A DNA stretch of 64,000 nucleotides from Paraphysomonas bandaiensis (taxonomy: Eukaryota; Chrysophyceae): assembly GCA_965644295.1 (NCBI GenBank), contig CBFFRP010000133.1, forward strand, positions 124,001 through 188,000, read 5' to 3'. Below the pieces are notes generated by a model. It ran no database searches and was not told the origin of the DNA. It saw nothing but the letters and a program-made list of their open reading frames with translations. Below, piece by piece: positions 1 to 11,580 of the stretch; the first letter of the stretch is position 1, and each line of letters opens with the position of its first letter. The position numbers were made by a program, and so were the translations under genes.

Positions 1-215
1 GAAGTGGTTGCACTTTGGTGCTTGCGGCGACGCACAAGCAGCTTTCGTAGTGTTAAATAGTAATAGGATAATAGAGTTTGTACTGATTAGTTACAGGTAC
101 AGGTCTAACTATGTTGACTAGCATTCATCTAGCTACTAAATCGGTGCAGGCTTTTAACGCCTATTATTGCTATAAATAAAAGACTTTCAATATCTATAAT
201 AACGAAAACTTCACA
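1..215 (+). repeat. Dispersed repeat R-A (LTR-like), copy 1
   Basis: First of several copies of a repeat of about 200 bp. It opens with a stretch reading TTGGTGCTTGCGGCGACGCA and closes with AACGCCTATT followed by AAGACTTTCAATAT. Other copies or pieces lie near 605-770, 17640-17722, 20162-20222 (reverse), 20448-20600, 21695-21815, 37345-37545 (reverse) and 63425-63478. The last sits inside a Ty1/copia relic, so R-A may derive from the LTR of such an element; that link is inferred. Confidence 0.6.
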
Positions 216-295
216 ATCTGATTTTCTCCTGCTGTCTGTTAGGTACACAAATTATACACCTCTTTCAGTTCACTTACTCGTACTTCCCAAGTATT

Positions 296-600
296 ATGAA
301 TGTAAGCCTCCTCAACAAAGTCGGACTCGCACTTTTTTGTGGTGTGTTGTGGGAGATAAGCACCAGAGATGTTTCTCGGGAAACTATCGTGAGGCGCATA
401 ATATATAGTCAGCAGATATTGTTATTGACGAATAAACAAGCACCCGGGAATTGGCCCACCGCAAGGGCATCCTGGGTATTGGGCTGCCTGCTGAAGTCAA
501 GCATCCAGGAATAGACCAACCTTCAGGACTCAAACATCTTGAAGTCAGCAGATGTCAGGTACATCAACATTCTGCTTGCTCACTGCGTTTAGTTTGAGTA
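296..600 (+). repeat. Dispersed repeat R-B, copy 1
   Basis: A repeat of about 300 bp starting CTCAACAAAGTCGGACTCGC and containing a later block GGGCTGCCTGCTGAAGTCAA. Clear copies occur at 8645-8985 and 27795-28385, with a trace at 20340-20440. Here it lies between two R-A copies. No convincing coding content is seen. Confidence 0.65.
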
Positions 601-604
601 ATAG

Positions 605-770
605 AGCGAAAGTATTTGCACCTTGGTGCTTGCGGTGACGCACAAGCAGCTTTCGTAGCTTTAAATAGTAGGATATCAGAGTTAGGCACTAGATACTTCA
701 ATTGTTTTGCTACAATAGTTTTGACTCTTACACGCCTCTATTGCTAATAATAATCAGACATACACTACTG
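605..770 (+). repeat. Dispersed repeat R-A, copy 2
   Basis: Direct repeat of the sequence at 1-215, in the same orientation, directly after R-B. The start (CCTTGGTGCTTGCGGTGACG) is well conserved. The tail is diverged but keeps the CGCCTCTATTGCTAATAATA block. Confidence 0.6.
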
Positions 771-1425
771 CGATATATAACTTCACTTTTCTGTACTCTT
801 TCTGTTATTGCGGAATGTCCCACCTCTGCTCTGTGCTGCATTGACATTTACCTCTTGTCATCAATTAAAGAATGCAAATATTGAATTGTTTATCGCTTTG
901 ACTCGATATTAACACCAAACTTAGTGTGACTAGGTAATACAACCCAGGGCCCTGCTGATACAACCACTTTGCCTAGGCTAGTAATATGATACGATCTTAA
1001 ACGGTTATAATGTAAAAATTATAATATCATACATTGCTTAAATATAAGCAAAATTTCATACATACTTTGACTAGAAATTGAAATATTTGAACTTTGTCGA
1101 CGCTAATCCCATAAAACTATAGTATTATTCAAAATATATTACCAATATCCCTGACACACAAAACGTTGTGTGTATGTCCCTGTGTATATTGGTAGACTTC
1201 GGCATATTTATTTTGGGTCAATCACGTCCCTCTGAAGTAACGTTACTTCTTTATATCTTTCAATGCAAGAAAATATATAAGTTGGATATTTGAACAATTA
1301 ATTAATACCTCAGGTTGTCATCATATATTATATTGATGTTTATGATTACAAGTAAACTCATTCAACTATGCTAAAGTAAAATTATCTACAGCAGAGCACA
1401 TCTGGAGAATCTTGGAAAAGCTAAA
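771..1425. other. Intergenic, AT-rich
   Basis: No gene recognised. Around 905-945 is a short stretch (ACACCAAACTTAGTGTGACT) resembling the terminal inverted repeat of the MITE at 43106-43716. The rest is AT-rich and includes the 3' flank of the minus-strand coiled-coil gene. Confidence 0.4.
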
Positions 1426-3055
1426 TCAGTCAACTTCGCTGGTAATAAATGTAAGATTTCCTCCGCTTAATGTGACATCATCTGTTGATATTACTGCTCG
1501 TCTCGCTCGCATTGACTGAGAAGAAGTTGGGGCCATATTGGGTGCTCTAGGAGTTGCTTGAAGCAGCGAAAGTTGCCGATCTTGCAGTGACGTTGACTTA
1601 TTATAAGATTGACGACTATACAATGTGCTTGCATCTCGAAGCTGGGTGTTGGTGCGCATCAATTCTTCACAAGTCTTAGTGAGTTCCTTGACAGCAAGTA
1701 GCTACTCATGTCACAGTTAGAATTGTAGTAACATTTCTGATCGGACATACCTGAACTTTCATTTCTTTTTCCCGTCGTTTCAATTCTGCTTCTAATTCTT
1801 TTCGCTTTTGTAAGCTCTTTTCCAGTCGTGTCTGAAGTGTAGTGAGTTGTTGTTTATAGGATGACCGCTGATTGGATATAACTGTCTTCAATTTCCTTAT
1901 TTCAGAGTGAAGTTTCTCCATATCTACTACTTCATTCGACACAATGCTACCATTCTCTATCTCTTCACTCATGTGTACAGATGGTAGCTCCATGCTCATA
2001 CCATCTTCTCCAACTCCCAGACCTTCTCCTCCCTCCCTTCGAACCGCACTCCTCACGGATTGTGACATTGCGACCGCTTGTAGCTTAATTTGCAATTTCA
2101 TATTCTGTTGTTTTAAGTCTTGGTTCTCTCGGTACTGTGTGCGATCACGCACCTGATAGTTCACTAACTGATTCTTTAAGGACTTCAACTTCTTGTCAAA
2201 CAGTTTCAATTGTTTCTGTTGAACCTGTTCTTTGCAAGGGGCCTCCTCTTTCTCCCTTTCCACTTCTAATAGCTGCTTTTCGTGATTACGCCTCACCATG
2301 TTTAGCGCTCTATTCTCATCTGTGAGCTGTTTTATTTTTAGTTGCTGGTCTGTAGCAATACTCTTGAGTCTATCAATCTCAGATTGAATAAGAGAGGTAT
2401 CCACCTTTCTTACTAAAAATGCATTTTCCTTACGATAAGAATTCAGCTGATTGAGAGCAACTTGCAGCTGTCTCTCCACCATTGCTCTTGAGTGACGTGC
2501 CTCCTTGGCAATCGATGAACTAATAACACTAGATTCTCGATGGCGTCGTTTCTCGTTGTTGGTGCATTTGCTATATACTATATCAAATTCCAGCATTTCC
2601 TTCTTCCAAGTCTTGGACACTTGTCCCGCAGTATTACTTTTAGCGCGTTCAGATATCGAATCCACGGAAGATGTATACGCGGCATCACCAAAGGTAGGGG
2701 ATGCGTCTCGTAACTCACCCTCACTTTTAATAAGTTGTGGTGACTCAGAATCTCTACAGCGTGTGTGATTGTGATCGATACTCTCTGATGTGTTCGCTCG
2801 ATGTTCTCTCTCCTCTGAACCACGATGCTCTTGACAGCCTATGTGTGCTGTGGTTTCGGGGACGGGGACATGCACACACTCATCATTAGTTTGATTGGTA
2901 GTTGCCACTTCGTCTCTTCCGGGCGATAGATTTCCCGCACTGTCTGGGACAGAAAAATTAAACGAGCTGTCGTCATCGTCATAATCCTCATTGTAGTCGT
3001 CTAAGCTCACATTGTCAAAATCATCGCTGTAATCACTGTACTCGCTGCCGTCCAT
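1426..3055 (-). CDS. Coiled-coil protein, lebercilin-like (tentative)
   Basis: Two exons on the minus strand: 3055-1751 and 1701-1426, joined in phase 0 across a 49-nt intron (1702-1750) with a GTATGT donor, a TTCTAAC branch-like site and a TAG acceptor. The protein is about 526 residues. The first 35 residues are very acidic with Ser/Tyr, followed by a low-complexity stretch. Residues of about 170-435 are Lys/Glu/Gln-rich with heptad spacing, typical of long coiled coils, and the exon 2 product continues the helix before a Ser/Thr-rich tail. The block running from the Asn-rich linker through LKSLKNQL resembles the lebercilin (LCA5) coiled-coil region of ciliary proteins, but coiled coils are easily confused. 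The start is the first ATG before the acidic region. It is divergent from the next gene across a long microsatellite. Confidence 0.65.
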
Positions 3056-3313
3056 TTCGCGTTTCGATGGAGGTAACGAATTTATGAAGGAAGAGTGCGT
3101 TATATCACTCCGGAGTTGTATTGAGGATAAGGATTAACCCTGTAAAACCTACACATACAAAAATTATGTATACTGGAAATACCCCACTGCTGTGACTGTA
3201 CTCTGTGCCGTATAATGAGATCTTCTCACCCTCTTCTCACATTCTACTGTACAACTGCCAGTTCCGGGGTTCGTAGGAATTTCTACGAACAAAAAACTGA
3301 AGAGTATATGTAC

Positions 3314-3890
3314 ATGTATGTATGTATGTATGTATGTATGTATGTATGTATGTATGTATGTATGTATGTATGTATGTATGTATGTATGTATGTATGTATG
3401 TATGTATGTATGTATGTATGTATGTATGTATGTATGTATGTATGTATGTATGTATGTATGTATGTATGTATGTATGTATGTATGTATGTATGTATGTATG
3501 TATGTATGTATGTATGTATGTATGTATGTATGTAGGCATGTATGTATGTATGTATGTATGTATGTATGTATGTATGTATGTATGTATGTATGTATGTATG
3601 TATGTATGTATGTATGTATGTATGTATGTATGTATGTATGTATGTATGTATGTATGTATGTAGGCATGTATGTATGTATGTATGTATGTATGTATGTATG
3701 TATGTATGTATGTATGTATGTATGTATGTATGTATGTATGTATGTATGTATGTATGTATGTATGTAGGCATGTATGTATGTATGTATGTATGTATGTATG
3801 TATGTATGTATGTATGTATGTATGTATGTATGTATGTATGTATGTATGTATGTATGTATGTATGTATGTATGTATGTATGTATGTATGTA
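3314..3890. repeat. (ATGT)n microsatellite, about 144 units
   Basis: A nearly pure tetranucleotide array of about 577 bp. The only clear breaks are three identical variants reading TAGGCATG, starting at 3533, 3661 and 3765 (32 and 26 units apart). It lies between two divergent genes, within 300 bp of the start of the minus-strand gene and about 160 bp from the plus-strand gene. Open frames through it (repeating MYVC or HTYI) are artefacts of the four-base period. Confidence 0.97.
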
Positions 3891-4045
3891 CAGTGTACGT
3901 ATGTATGTGAGACTGAATCTTGCTACATGGCATATTGAGGTATATGCAGTTTGTACCAGCAATTTCAGACCTTTGCAGACCAGTGATATTTCCTCCCATG
4001 CCTATTTAGATCATGTTTCCTCTTTTGTTATCATGATTTTTGCTT

Positions 4046-7000
4046 ATGCTTTGTGGTAGTGTGTCGCCACTGTGTGGTGGCCCTCCTTCCCTTCATATGA
4101 GTGTGCACAGCCCTTCTTCGACTTCTTCATCAGAGTGCGGCAAGGATATGTCCATCGTATCCTCTGGGAGAGATTGTATTCCACAGAACCTGTTGTGCAA
4201 TGGTGAACCCGACTCTTTAATAAATATCTTGAAGACCCTGCCAGTTAATGATCGTCCTAGTTTATTTCACACTCTACAGGGTATACACAGACAGTCCCAC
4301 ATATACCATAATCAGTGGAGTCTCTTTGAGCCGGATCCAGAATTACTTGAAAGAGCTATTGATTTAATGCGGCGGTATGAAGCTAATGGGCTCCAGTTGA
4401 ACGGGTACGGGTGCTGGCTGTTCGAGCGCATTGTTGTGGCTTCCCGCCATCGTCTCGATAGCTCTCTCGTCTACCCTGAAGATAGCATTCTTAATTTAGT
4501 GCTAAGGATATTATTGGAGCACACCACTCATGTGTCGTGTGTTCTGATATTGCATGAGGCGATACGACAAAACCCTGAATCTTTTAAAAAGTTATGTGAT
4601 ATCGGTGTTAGAATCGCGGACGAACTTCCTCAAGGCATTGAATGCGACAATTTTGCAGCTCTATTTTTATTTGTGATTGACTATTTAAGTGTTTCCTGGG
4701 AGCTTACAAACGCTTTCAAAGGTATCCGATTGCTTGCCACGATTGCACCCAGAGTTGAAACCTCACCTAGAGCGGAATATTTTATTTGCCGCGCAGCAGA
4801 AGTTTTTTCACGATATATCCGTGAAAATGATGATTCTGATGTAGCCCGAGAGAATCCGGAAGAGTCCCCGAGGGCTACTCTCTTTCATCTTCTTAAGGCA
4901 CTGTGTCCCTTGCATCACTCGCACGTATCTAAACTCCATCGGTCGGGGTTCGTAGACATGGCGATCTCATATATTTTAAGCAGTGTAGAGGGATCAGCGA
5001 CAACTGATACTGATTGTTGCGTGTCGGCAATGACTTTTCTTTGCACTGCTTGTATGGAGCCACAGGTTTTGTTTGCCGTCATCAGATCAGTTTCGGTGCG
5101 ACAGTTGACGGAACTTCTCTCCAGGGACCATGGAGATATGATTGTTGCGATCACTGAGCTGTACACTGCCACACACGGAAATTGTTTTCGCTCAACGCAT
5201 ACTGAGGACTACGATCAAGAGGGTATTCAGTTGTTTGTGGAATGCTTCCTTGACCGTGCGGCTTCTATTTTGAAAGATGGTAAGGTGAGCGACTCCGCAT
5301 TGGCTGTCTTCCGATCTCTCCGGTCCCTTGGGCGATCCTTATCTACGCAAACTGTCTTGTTATCTGCTAATATGGCAGCCCGGCGAAAGAGAGTAGTCGA
5401 ACTATCTAGACCGTACGTGGAGCAATGTGAAGGAGCTGGACAGGGAGGTACTAGTGAGCTTGAATTGGCATGCGTGCTATGCATGGACGCATTAGGGGTG
5501 CTCTCAGGCTGGCTTGATGTCTGTTGGGAGGGGATCCCGGTGAGAGACACCTTCATCGATTCCCTCCTCCAGTCTACGAAGGAAAAATTCATCAATATGA
5601 ACGCCAACGATTCGTTACCGTATCAAGTGGAAGTTGAGGGGCAGAAACATTCTGTTCCAGTACTACATTCGCTGATTCCAACGCCGCGCCACAGCTTAAA
5701 TTCCCCGTCGGACAGCCCTGATGATGATAATATAGTTTTGTCGCTCAAAAGTGATGATACCATCAATCAAGGAAGAGATGATATCTGCATTTCTGACGAG
5801 CATCTCTCGGATTTTATATCTGAGTGGGAAATAAATTCGACTTTTGAAGTATGTCAAAAGGTCGTAGCAATGGTGGGAGTGTCTCGCACTCAGTCGCACC
5901 GAGTTAAGGGGAGAGGGGTTGAGGCTGTGCCTGGAATGGATGTTGAGCAATTGGCGGAGGTTCTTGTCGAGCTTCTCACGGATGAGAGACATGACATACA
6001 TGAAGTTCCAGGAGTGCGGGAGAAGTGCATTCAGCTGCTGACTGACATAGCATCTAGTAGCGATAAGGCGAAGGCGGTTGCTGTGAATTCCTTGGATACT
6101 ATTCTCGACATTATGGGGTCATGGGAGAATTGGAATGATGTACACTTGATGCAGTCCTGTTTCTGTGCAGTTACTGTACTTGCCTCTCTACCAGAATGCC
6201 GGCGTACTATTTTAGCGTTATTGGATAAAATTGAAGCAGTTGTCTTGCGGGCGGGCTCGCCGCTCTTCATATATGCTGCCATAAAGCTTTGCAAGAAGCT
6301 CGCACCCTCAATAAACAAAATTTCTTTCGATGGGGAGACTGTAGTAGTAGCATGGGTGATGCGATGCGTTCGTTCTCAGTGTGAGCCGCTGGTACTAGTA
6401 GCATGCGACCTATTGGCTGAAATATCGCTAGTACACCGGCCTCTTATATTCAAGGGGTTTAGTAGGCGAGAACTGGAGGTCCCAATAATTAATCTCTTGA
6501 AAACATCGACTGATATTAGCACAGTTCTTATCTCGTTGCGTACGCTGGCTCTTTCTGCGGGAAATTTTAATGAGAAACCTTTCTGGTACTACGACTCATG
6601 GGTGCATACATGGCAGAGTGTTGACCGAGAATTAACGAGTGTGGATTTTATGCATTTACTGGTAGCTGTCGAGCGTAAGTTCCAAGTGCCATACAGCCTA
6701 GTTGTTTTGTCGTACTGCCTCACCATACTGGCATCACTGCAAGAGATTCCTTGCGTGAGAAGTAATGAAGAGTACGGTCTCAAGTTTCACAGCTTATTTA
6801 TGCCAGAGCTAGCTGCATTGATAGCAGTGTTAACGCGAAGCCATGACTTCATATCTACCACTACCATGCACCACCCAACCACCGAGACAGAAGATGATTC
6901 TGGGGAGGAAACTATTTATGGTAGCCTCCTGGCAACTGAGTTACATGGGATAAATGCAGCTTATGAACTTCTTGGAGCATCGGCAGTGCAAGCCATTCAC

Positions 7001-7759
7001 TCGCTTGTGCAGTTTGGTGGAGTGTCAGATATTTCTCTATATTTACAGTACGAAGAATTGTTCGCCAGTACCCCAATATGTGAAACGATAGTGTACGTCA
7101 TGCTGCAGTTGCCGAATAATTACACTGTACAAGTTAAAGGTATGTCATCGCTGCAGAAGCTCTGTGAGCACGGAATTGGACTACGCATTCTTGGTGAATG
7201 CTGCTCCAAGGTCTTGGTGGGTGCAATGGTGTCATTTAATGATGACAGTACTGTGCACTTTGCTTTCTGTTCAATTATCAATAAACTGGCTGAAAAGAGT
7301 AACTTCGAACGCGACAGACTTATACATTCGTCCGTATTTAAATGGCTTTATATTGTAATTAAAGCTGCATCCCCGGAGAACGCACCCCTGGCCTGTCGTG
7401 CAGTGACAATGATATCAGACACGCAGGAGAGAGCTGAAGCAATGGGGAATGCCGGAATCAGTCGGTACGTGCTGCTTCTCTTGGACAAGCACACTGCGAT
7501 CTTAAAAGTTCAGATGGAAGGACTTCGCACTGTTGTGGCCCTTTGCAAGTCTTCTGTGTGTTATAAGCAGATTAAGTCTGCAGGGGGAGAAAAGAGGATT
7601 CAACGGGCAAGAGCGTTCTTAAGAAATATTCTTGCTGGCTCATCTGATGAGCGTGCTCTCCCTATTCTAGACCAGAGTATATATACCAGAGAAGATATTG
7701 TGGAGCTGTTAGAGTCATCGGCTCCTCGGCGGATGAGTGACAAATGCTTGGTGTCCTAG
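4046..7759 (+). CDS. Large helical-repeat protein (ARM/HEAT-like), function unknown
   Basis: A single uninterrupted frame of about 1,237 residues. The first ATG is 4046; a second at 4097 (MSVHSPSS) would give 1,220 residues and may be the true start, since the first 17 residues look non-conserved. I do not recognise the family. The protein is mostly amphipathic helices of 15-25 residues with recurring Leu/Ala/Val patterns (for example residues 90-400 and 630-1180), as in armadillo or HEAT repeats. A charged Ser/Asp-rich insert of about 80 residues lies near 545-610. There is no signal peptide or membrane segment. It is unusual here in lacking introns, whereas most neighbours have them. Codon use looks normal for the window, so it is probably a genuine long gene. 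A scaffold role would be typical of such folds, but this is inference. Confidence 0.85.
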   Translation: MLCGSVSPLCGGPPSLHMSVHSPSSTSSSECGKDMSIVSSGRDCIPQNLLCNGEPDSLINILKTLPVNDRPSLFHTLQGIHRQSHIYHNQWSLFEPDPELLERAIDLMRRYEANGLQLNGYGCWLFERIVVASRHRLDSSLVYPEDSILNLVLRILLEHTTHVSCVLILHEAIRQNPESFKKLCDIGVRIADELPQGIECDNFAALFLFVIDYLSVSWELTNAFKGIRLLATIAPRVETSPRAEYFICRAAEVFSRYIRENDDSDVARENPEESPRATLFHLLKALCPLHHSHVSKLHRSGFVDMAISYILSSVEGSATTDTDCCVSAMTFLCTACMEPQVLFAVIRSVSVRQLTELLSRDHGDMIVAITELYTATHGNCFRSTHTEDYDQEGIQLFVECFLDRAASILKDGKVSDSALAVFRSLRSLGRSLSTQTVLLSANMAARRKRVVELSRPYVEQCEGAGQGGTSELELACVLCMDALGVLSGWLDVCWEGIPVRDTFIDSLLQSTKEKFINMNANDSLPYQVEVEGQKHSVPVLHSLIPTPRHSLNSPSDSPDDDNIVLSLKSDDTINQGRDDICISDEHLSDFISEWEINSTFEVCQKVVAMVGVSRTQSHRVKGRGVEAVPGMDVEQLAEVLVELLTDERHDIHEVPGVREKCIQLLTDIASSSDKAKAVAVNSLDTILDIMGSWENWNDVHLMQSCFCAVTVLASLPECRRTILALLDKIEAVVLRAGSPLFIYAAIKLCKKLAPSINKISFDGETVVVAWVMRCVRSQCEPLVLVACDLLAEISLVHRPLIFKGFSRRELEVPIINLLKTSTDISTVLISLRTLALSAGNFNEKPFWYYDSWVHTWQSVDRELTSVDFMHLLVAVERKFQVPYSLVVLSYCLTILASLQEIPCVRSNEEYGLKFHSLFMPELAALIAVLTRSHDFISTTTMHHPTTETEDDSGEETIYGSLLATELHGINAAYELLGASAVQAIHSLVQFGGVSDISLYLQYEELFASTPICETIVYVMLQLPNNYTVQVKGMSSLQKLCEHGIGLRILGECCSKVLVGAMVSFNDDSTVHFAFCSIINKLAEKSNFERDRLIHSSVFKWLYIVIKAASPENAPLACRAVTMISDTQERAEAMGNAGISRYVLLLLDKHTAILKVQMEGLRTVVALCKSSVCYKQIKSAGGEKRIQRARAFLRNILAGSSDERALPILDQSIYTREDIVELLESSAPRRMSDKCLVS

Positions 7760-8640
7760 AGTTTAGCATACGGTTCATTTTTATTAGTGTCTAGCTGTAA
7801 AGATTGTCCATGGAATGGGAAACGACGGCTGTATCATCACTCGTACGAAATGAATCAAATTGTGAGAGTGAGCTCGTTTGATACATCTAACATGTCATGA
7901 ATTATATGCATGGACGTTAATATTTGTAATGCGGGTTGTACTTCGTTGTGCAGATAGTTGAGAATTGCTCCTTTATGAGTTGTGGTTTAGCTATATCTGA
8001 TGAAAGTATGTTGCTGTAATTGCTAATGTTCTGAGGGCGCATAAATGAGATGTTTCCTCGAGTTTCCATTTGATGTAAGAAGTTCGTGTTTGCATTATAC
8101 CCGCTGTTGTTATCTCTTTCTATTTTAATAGCTACATTTCCTACATAGTTGTCTCTTGAGTATACATCCTAAGTTTGCTTCATTGTATCATTATTTGGCA
8201 TATTTGGGTGGTAAAGACTTGATATTATATACTCAATGCTTAATCAATATCACTTATCATTCATTCGCCAAAGTCATGACGTCTCAACAGCCAATCATTT
8301 CATACGATCGTATATATAATATATATATCACGATCTTAGTCCATATATTTTAGTTTCAAAACTGTAGTGTAAGGTGGTAACTATCATGACGTTAGTTCTC
8401 ATAATAAGCCACAACTGTATCCTTAAAGTAAAGGTTATAATTTAAATATCTTTTTGACCTGAATTGGGCTCAACGTAACGTTTATATATATGACACCGGG
8501 CCAATATAGGTATCCAACTTCAATAATCGGATTGAAAAAAATTATATTTCATTGATAACGACATTGACAGTCATATAAAGTGACTTTATTGTTAGCATAT
8601 ATAATATTATTACATAATTTTAGGGAGGGCGCAATGATGA
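7760..8640. other. Intergenic, 3' flank
   Basis: AT-rich DNA after the helical-repeat gene. No gene, RNA or clear repeat was recognised. Confidence 0.4.
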
Positions 8641-8644
8641 ATCA

Positions 8645-8985
8645 CCCTCAACAAAGTCGGACTCACACCTTCTCGTGGTGTTCTGGGAGATAAGTACCGG
8701 AGATATTTCTTCAGGAAACTAACGTGAACAACATATTATATATATTATAGTGAGCAGATATTGTTCTACCTACTCGTAGTAGCCAATGCTTGTGTGATAC
8801 CAGGGAACACCAAAATAAGACGACTTTGGGTCTTGACGAATATACAGGCATATCCGAGAATAGGCCCACCGCAAGGGCATCCGGGGTTTTGGGCTGCCTG
8901 CTGAAGTTAAGCATTCGGGAATTTCAAGTCAGCAGATGATGTCAAGTATATCAGCATTATGTTTGCTCACTGCGTTTGCTTTGAG
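8645..8985 (+). repeat. Dispersed repeat R-B, copy 2
   Basis: Aligns by eye with 296-600 and 27795-28385 over its whole length, from CTCAACAAAGTCGGACTC to CTCACTGCGTTTGCTTTGAG. It has small insertions in the AT-rich middle. No R-A copy directly follows. Confidence 0.65.
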
Positions 8986-9454
8986 TGATTGATGCCTAAT
9001 ACGAGTTCACATTATTCGGTATCTGTGTGTGGCCAATGACCGTGATAATGCGTCAAACTTTCCTCAAGGATGCATGATAATGGCAATAATATGTGATTAT
9101 ACCTGCTATGCCTTCCCAGACGTCTACTGCCTGTATAGACTTGTTGTGGTTTCTCCTGACCCAGGTCATTGAGATTATAACAAGGCTCTGACACTGTTTT
9201 CCAAGCAGTGTCAGGCACATTTGTGGTGCTTTTATGTCATTCTTGCTTTTAGTAGGTTTTCATCCAAGCGGGGAAGGTTCACGGCTTCCTACTAGCGTAA
9301 GTCACTCGGGAGTCAGCTTGAAGTTGCAACAGTTGTAGATGTCTGTCTCATGCGTCAGTGTGCAAAATTGCACCAGTGAGAACGCTTCGTGAACGTGGGA
9401 GGACCCGGTACATTTATAGGGCTACTCTACTCTCCCCTCCAGACTACCTGCTGC

Positions 9455-9612
9455 TATGAACATATATATATATACAGGAAACATAATATATATTATGCCG
9501 AAAACACCGACCGCAAGTTGTTTGCGTTACTAATAGGACAAAAGTAGATTGGGCAGGAGCGTATGATCCGGCTTAAACATATGCAACTCGTTGTATGTCC
9601 ATGTATAGCTAA
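9455..9612 (+). repeat. Dispersed repeat R-C, copy 1
   Basis: A segment of about 150 bp containing GGGCAGGAGCGTATGATCCG. A reverse-complement copy lies at 19862-20000. Both include a TATATA run and a block reading CAAGTTGTTTG. The two copies are inverted relative to each other and 10 kb apart. Origin unknown; probably part of a transposon. Confidence 0.6.
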
Positions 9613-11580
9613 CTATAAATAAATCGTGTTGTATAGTTGAGCACTACTTGTCGGTGCATGCAATAGTAACTAGATGAGAGTCATGTTATGCTTTTCAGTG
9701 TCGCACGAGTTGTTAGGTTGTTGGTCGCGGCAACACACAAGCTTGCGCTTCTTAATAATCAGACATTCAATATACATTAGTTCTGACTCGTTTACACACG
9801 CCTCTATATTGCTAATACTAATCACACTACTAATGATGATGAATCAAAGACCACGTGATATATGTCAAAATGTAACTACTACTTTATCTTTGAACCCAGG
9901 ACTTTCCAACTATACTTCCAGCATTTTTCTGGAGAGCTCTAATATCCCCCACCAACAATCTACATATATTATATTATATACGTGTTCTAATAATATACTA
10001 CGTATTATATTATTTTATAAGAATATTAGATTACGAGAATATAAAAGCTACAGTATATAATCTACTAGAAAATTGTTGATTATTTTTAATGTTGTTGTTA
10101 ATAATTCGGTTTTTAATGTTGTTGCAACAAAAAATAATAATATATATTGAATACAAAGAAAACATGTTATTAATTGCATTTATTTAATAAATAAATATTG
10201 TATAAGTTACATTATATATAATATCGAAAACGTGCTTATATATGTGTGTAGATATCATAGATTAGAAATAATACTCTGATTTTTATGATACTGTTATCTT
10301 ACTTCAGATCAAATGTTTGTTGTCGTTTTGCTATTTGTATAAGTACAGGAATATTTTTATTGCTTCCTTTTTTACAATATATGATATAATAATATATATA
10401 ATCCAGTAATCTCTACAGACAAAGTATATTTGCTTTTTCTTAATAATGTCTATTAACAGAGGACCTATTTCCTCTGCCATCAAGCAATCTACTTATATTA
10501 TAATATATAATATATCTATAATATATATTTTCTAGATGTTATAGTTTAACCGACGAGGGTTAAGGAGTATCATTCCTCTTGTCCTAATTTTAAAACTTGG
10601 GCTTTATATCCTTGTTTCAAAAATATTATTAGCGCAGGGCAATACAACGTCCCTTAAACCCGAGTATCAACAAACATAATTATATATGATTAAATTTTAA
10701 TACTCTACTCCATTGCTAGATCATTTTATACATTCTCCATTCTCCAGTCATTCAACTTCTTTAAAGCGTCTAGAAAATATAAAATATATTCTTTTTAACG
10801 TGTGTGCAGGGAAATGAAAATATTTAGACGAAATGAGGAAATCGAAGAATTTGAGAATAATATGTTTTTTATGGATAGAAATATTGCTTCCACATTTAGT
10901 TGTACATAAATTGCTGTATTTATGTATCGTACTACAGTATCTAGTATCGCATTAATATAATAATATTATTATGCTCGAACATTTCAAAGAGTTTGAAGTA
11001 AAACAACATGCGTTATTCATCCTAATCACTTACTCAACCAAGTGGAAATATATTACTTGATTAATCAATTAAACGTTTAGACAATAATTAATGAAGCGCA
11101 TTGCGCTAATTGAATGTGTGTAGTGTTCACATGTTTAAGTTATATTGTTTACTTCTAAGCTTTGAATGTCGAATCATGTTACCTTTAGCATGCACTTAGT
11201 TTCTAATGTAGTTGACACGGCTATATACTAAAAATTATTATCCCTTGCAACCACACCCTAGCTTCCATACTGTAAATTCAAGTGCTTCATATTGTTGCTG
11301 ATAATTTTGAACTGCTAAAGTACCAATTAATTGAAGCATTCAGATTAAGTTATTAACACTGGATTCGCTCGATTACATGAAAAATGCATTGTATTGCAGT
11401 GTAGTAGCTAACTACAATTACTTAAATTACAATAACTCTCACTTTTCATATTCGTAGCCACTGATATGTGAAACACTAGCTATGATACTACGGTGAAAAC
11501 AATTTCGGTCTTCTTATATATACCACTGGCATAATAAACAGTATGAATCAAAATTATCAGGCGCAAATACAAAAATAATG
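9613..11580. other. Intergenic, very AT-rich
   Basis: No gene recognised. A diverged R-A trace lies at about 9715-9840 (AACACACAAGCTTGCG, then CGCCTCTATATTGCTAATAC). The block at 9895-9950 resembles the reverse complement of about 38905-38960, both encoding a FLESSN-like peptide, so it may be a transposon remnant. The remainder is low-complexity TATA-rich sequence. Confidence 0.4.

Noticed and set aside
3164-4059. Long ORFs of repeating MYVC or HTYI on both strands
   Set aside because: They are the translation of a tetranucleotide microsatellite, which has no stop in several frames; not genes.
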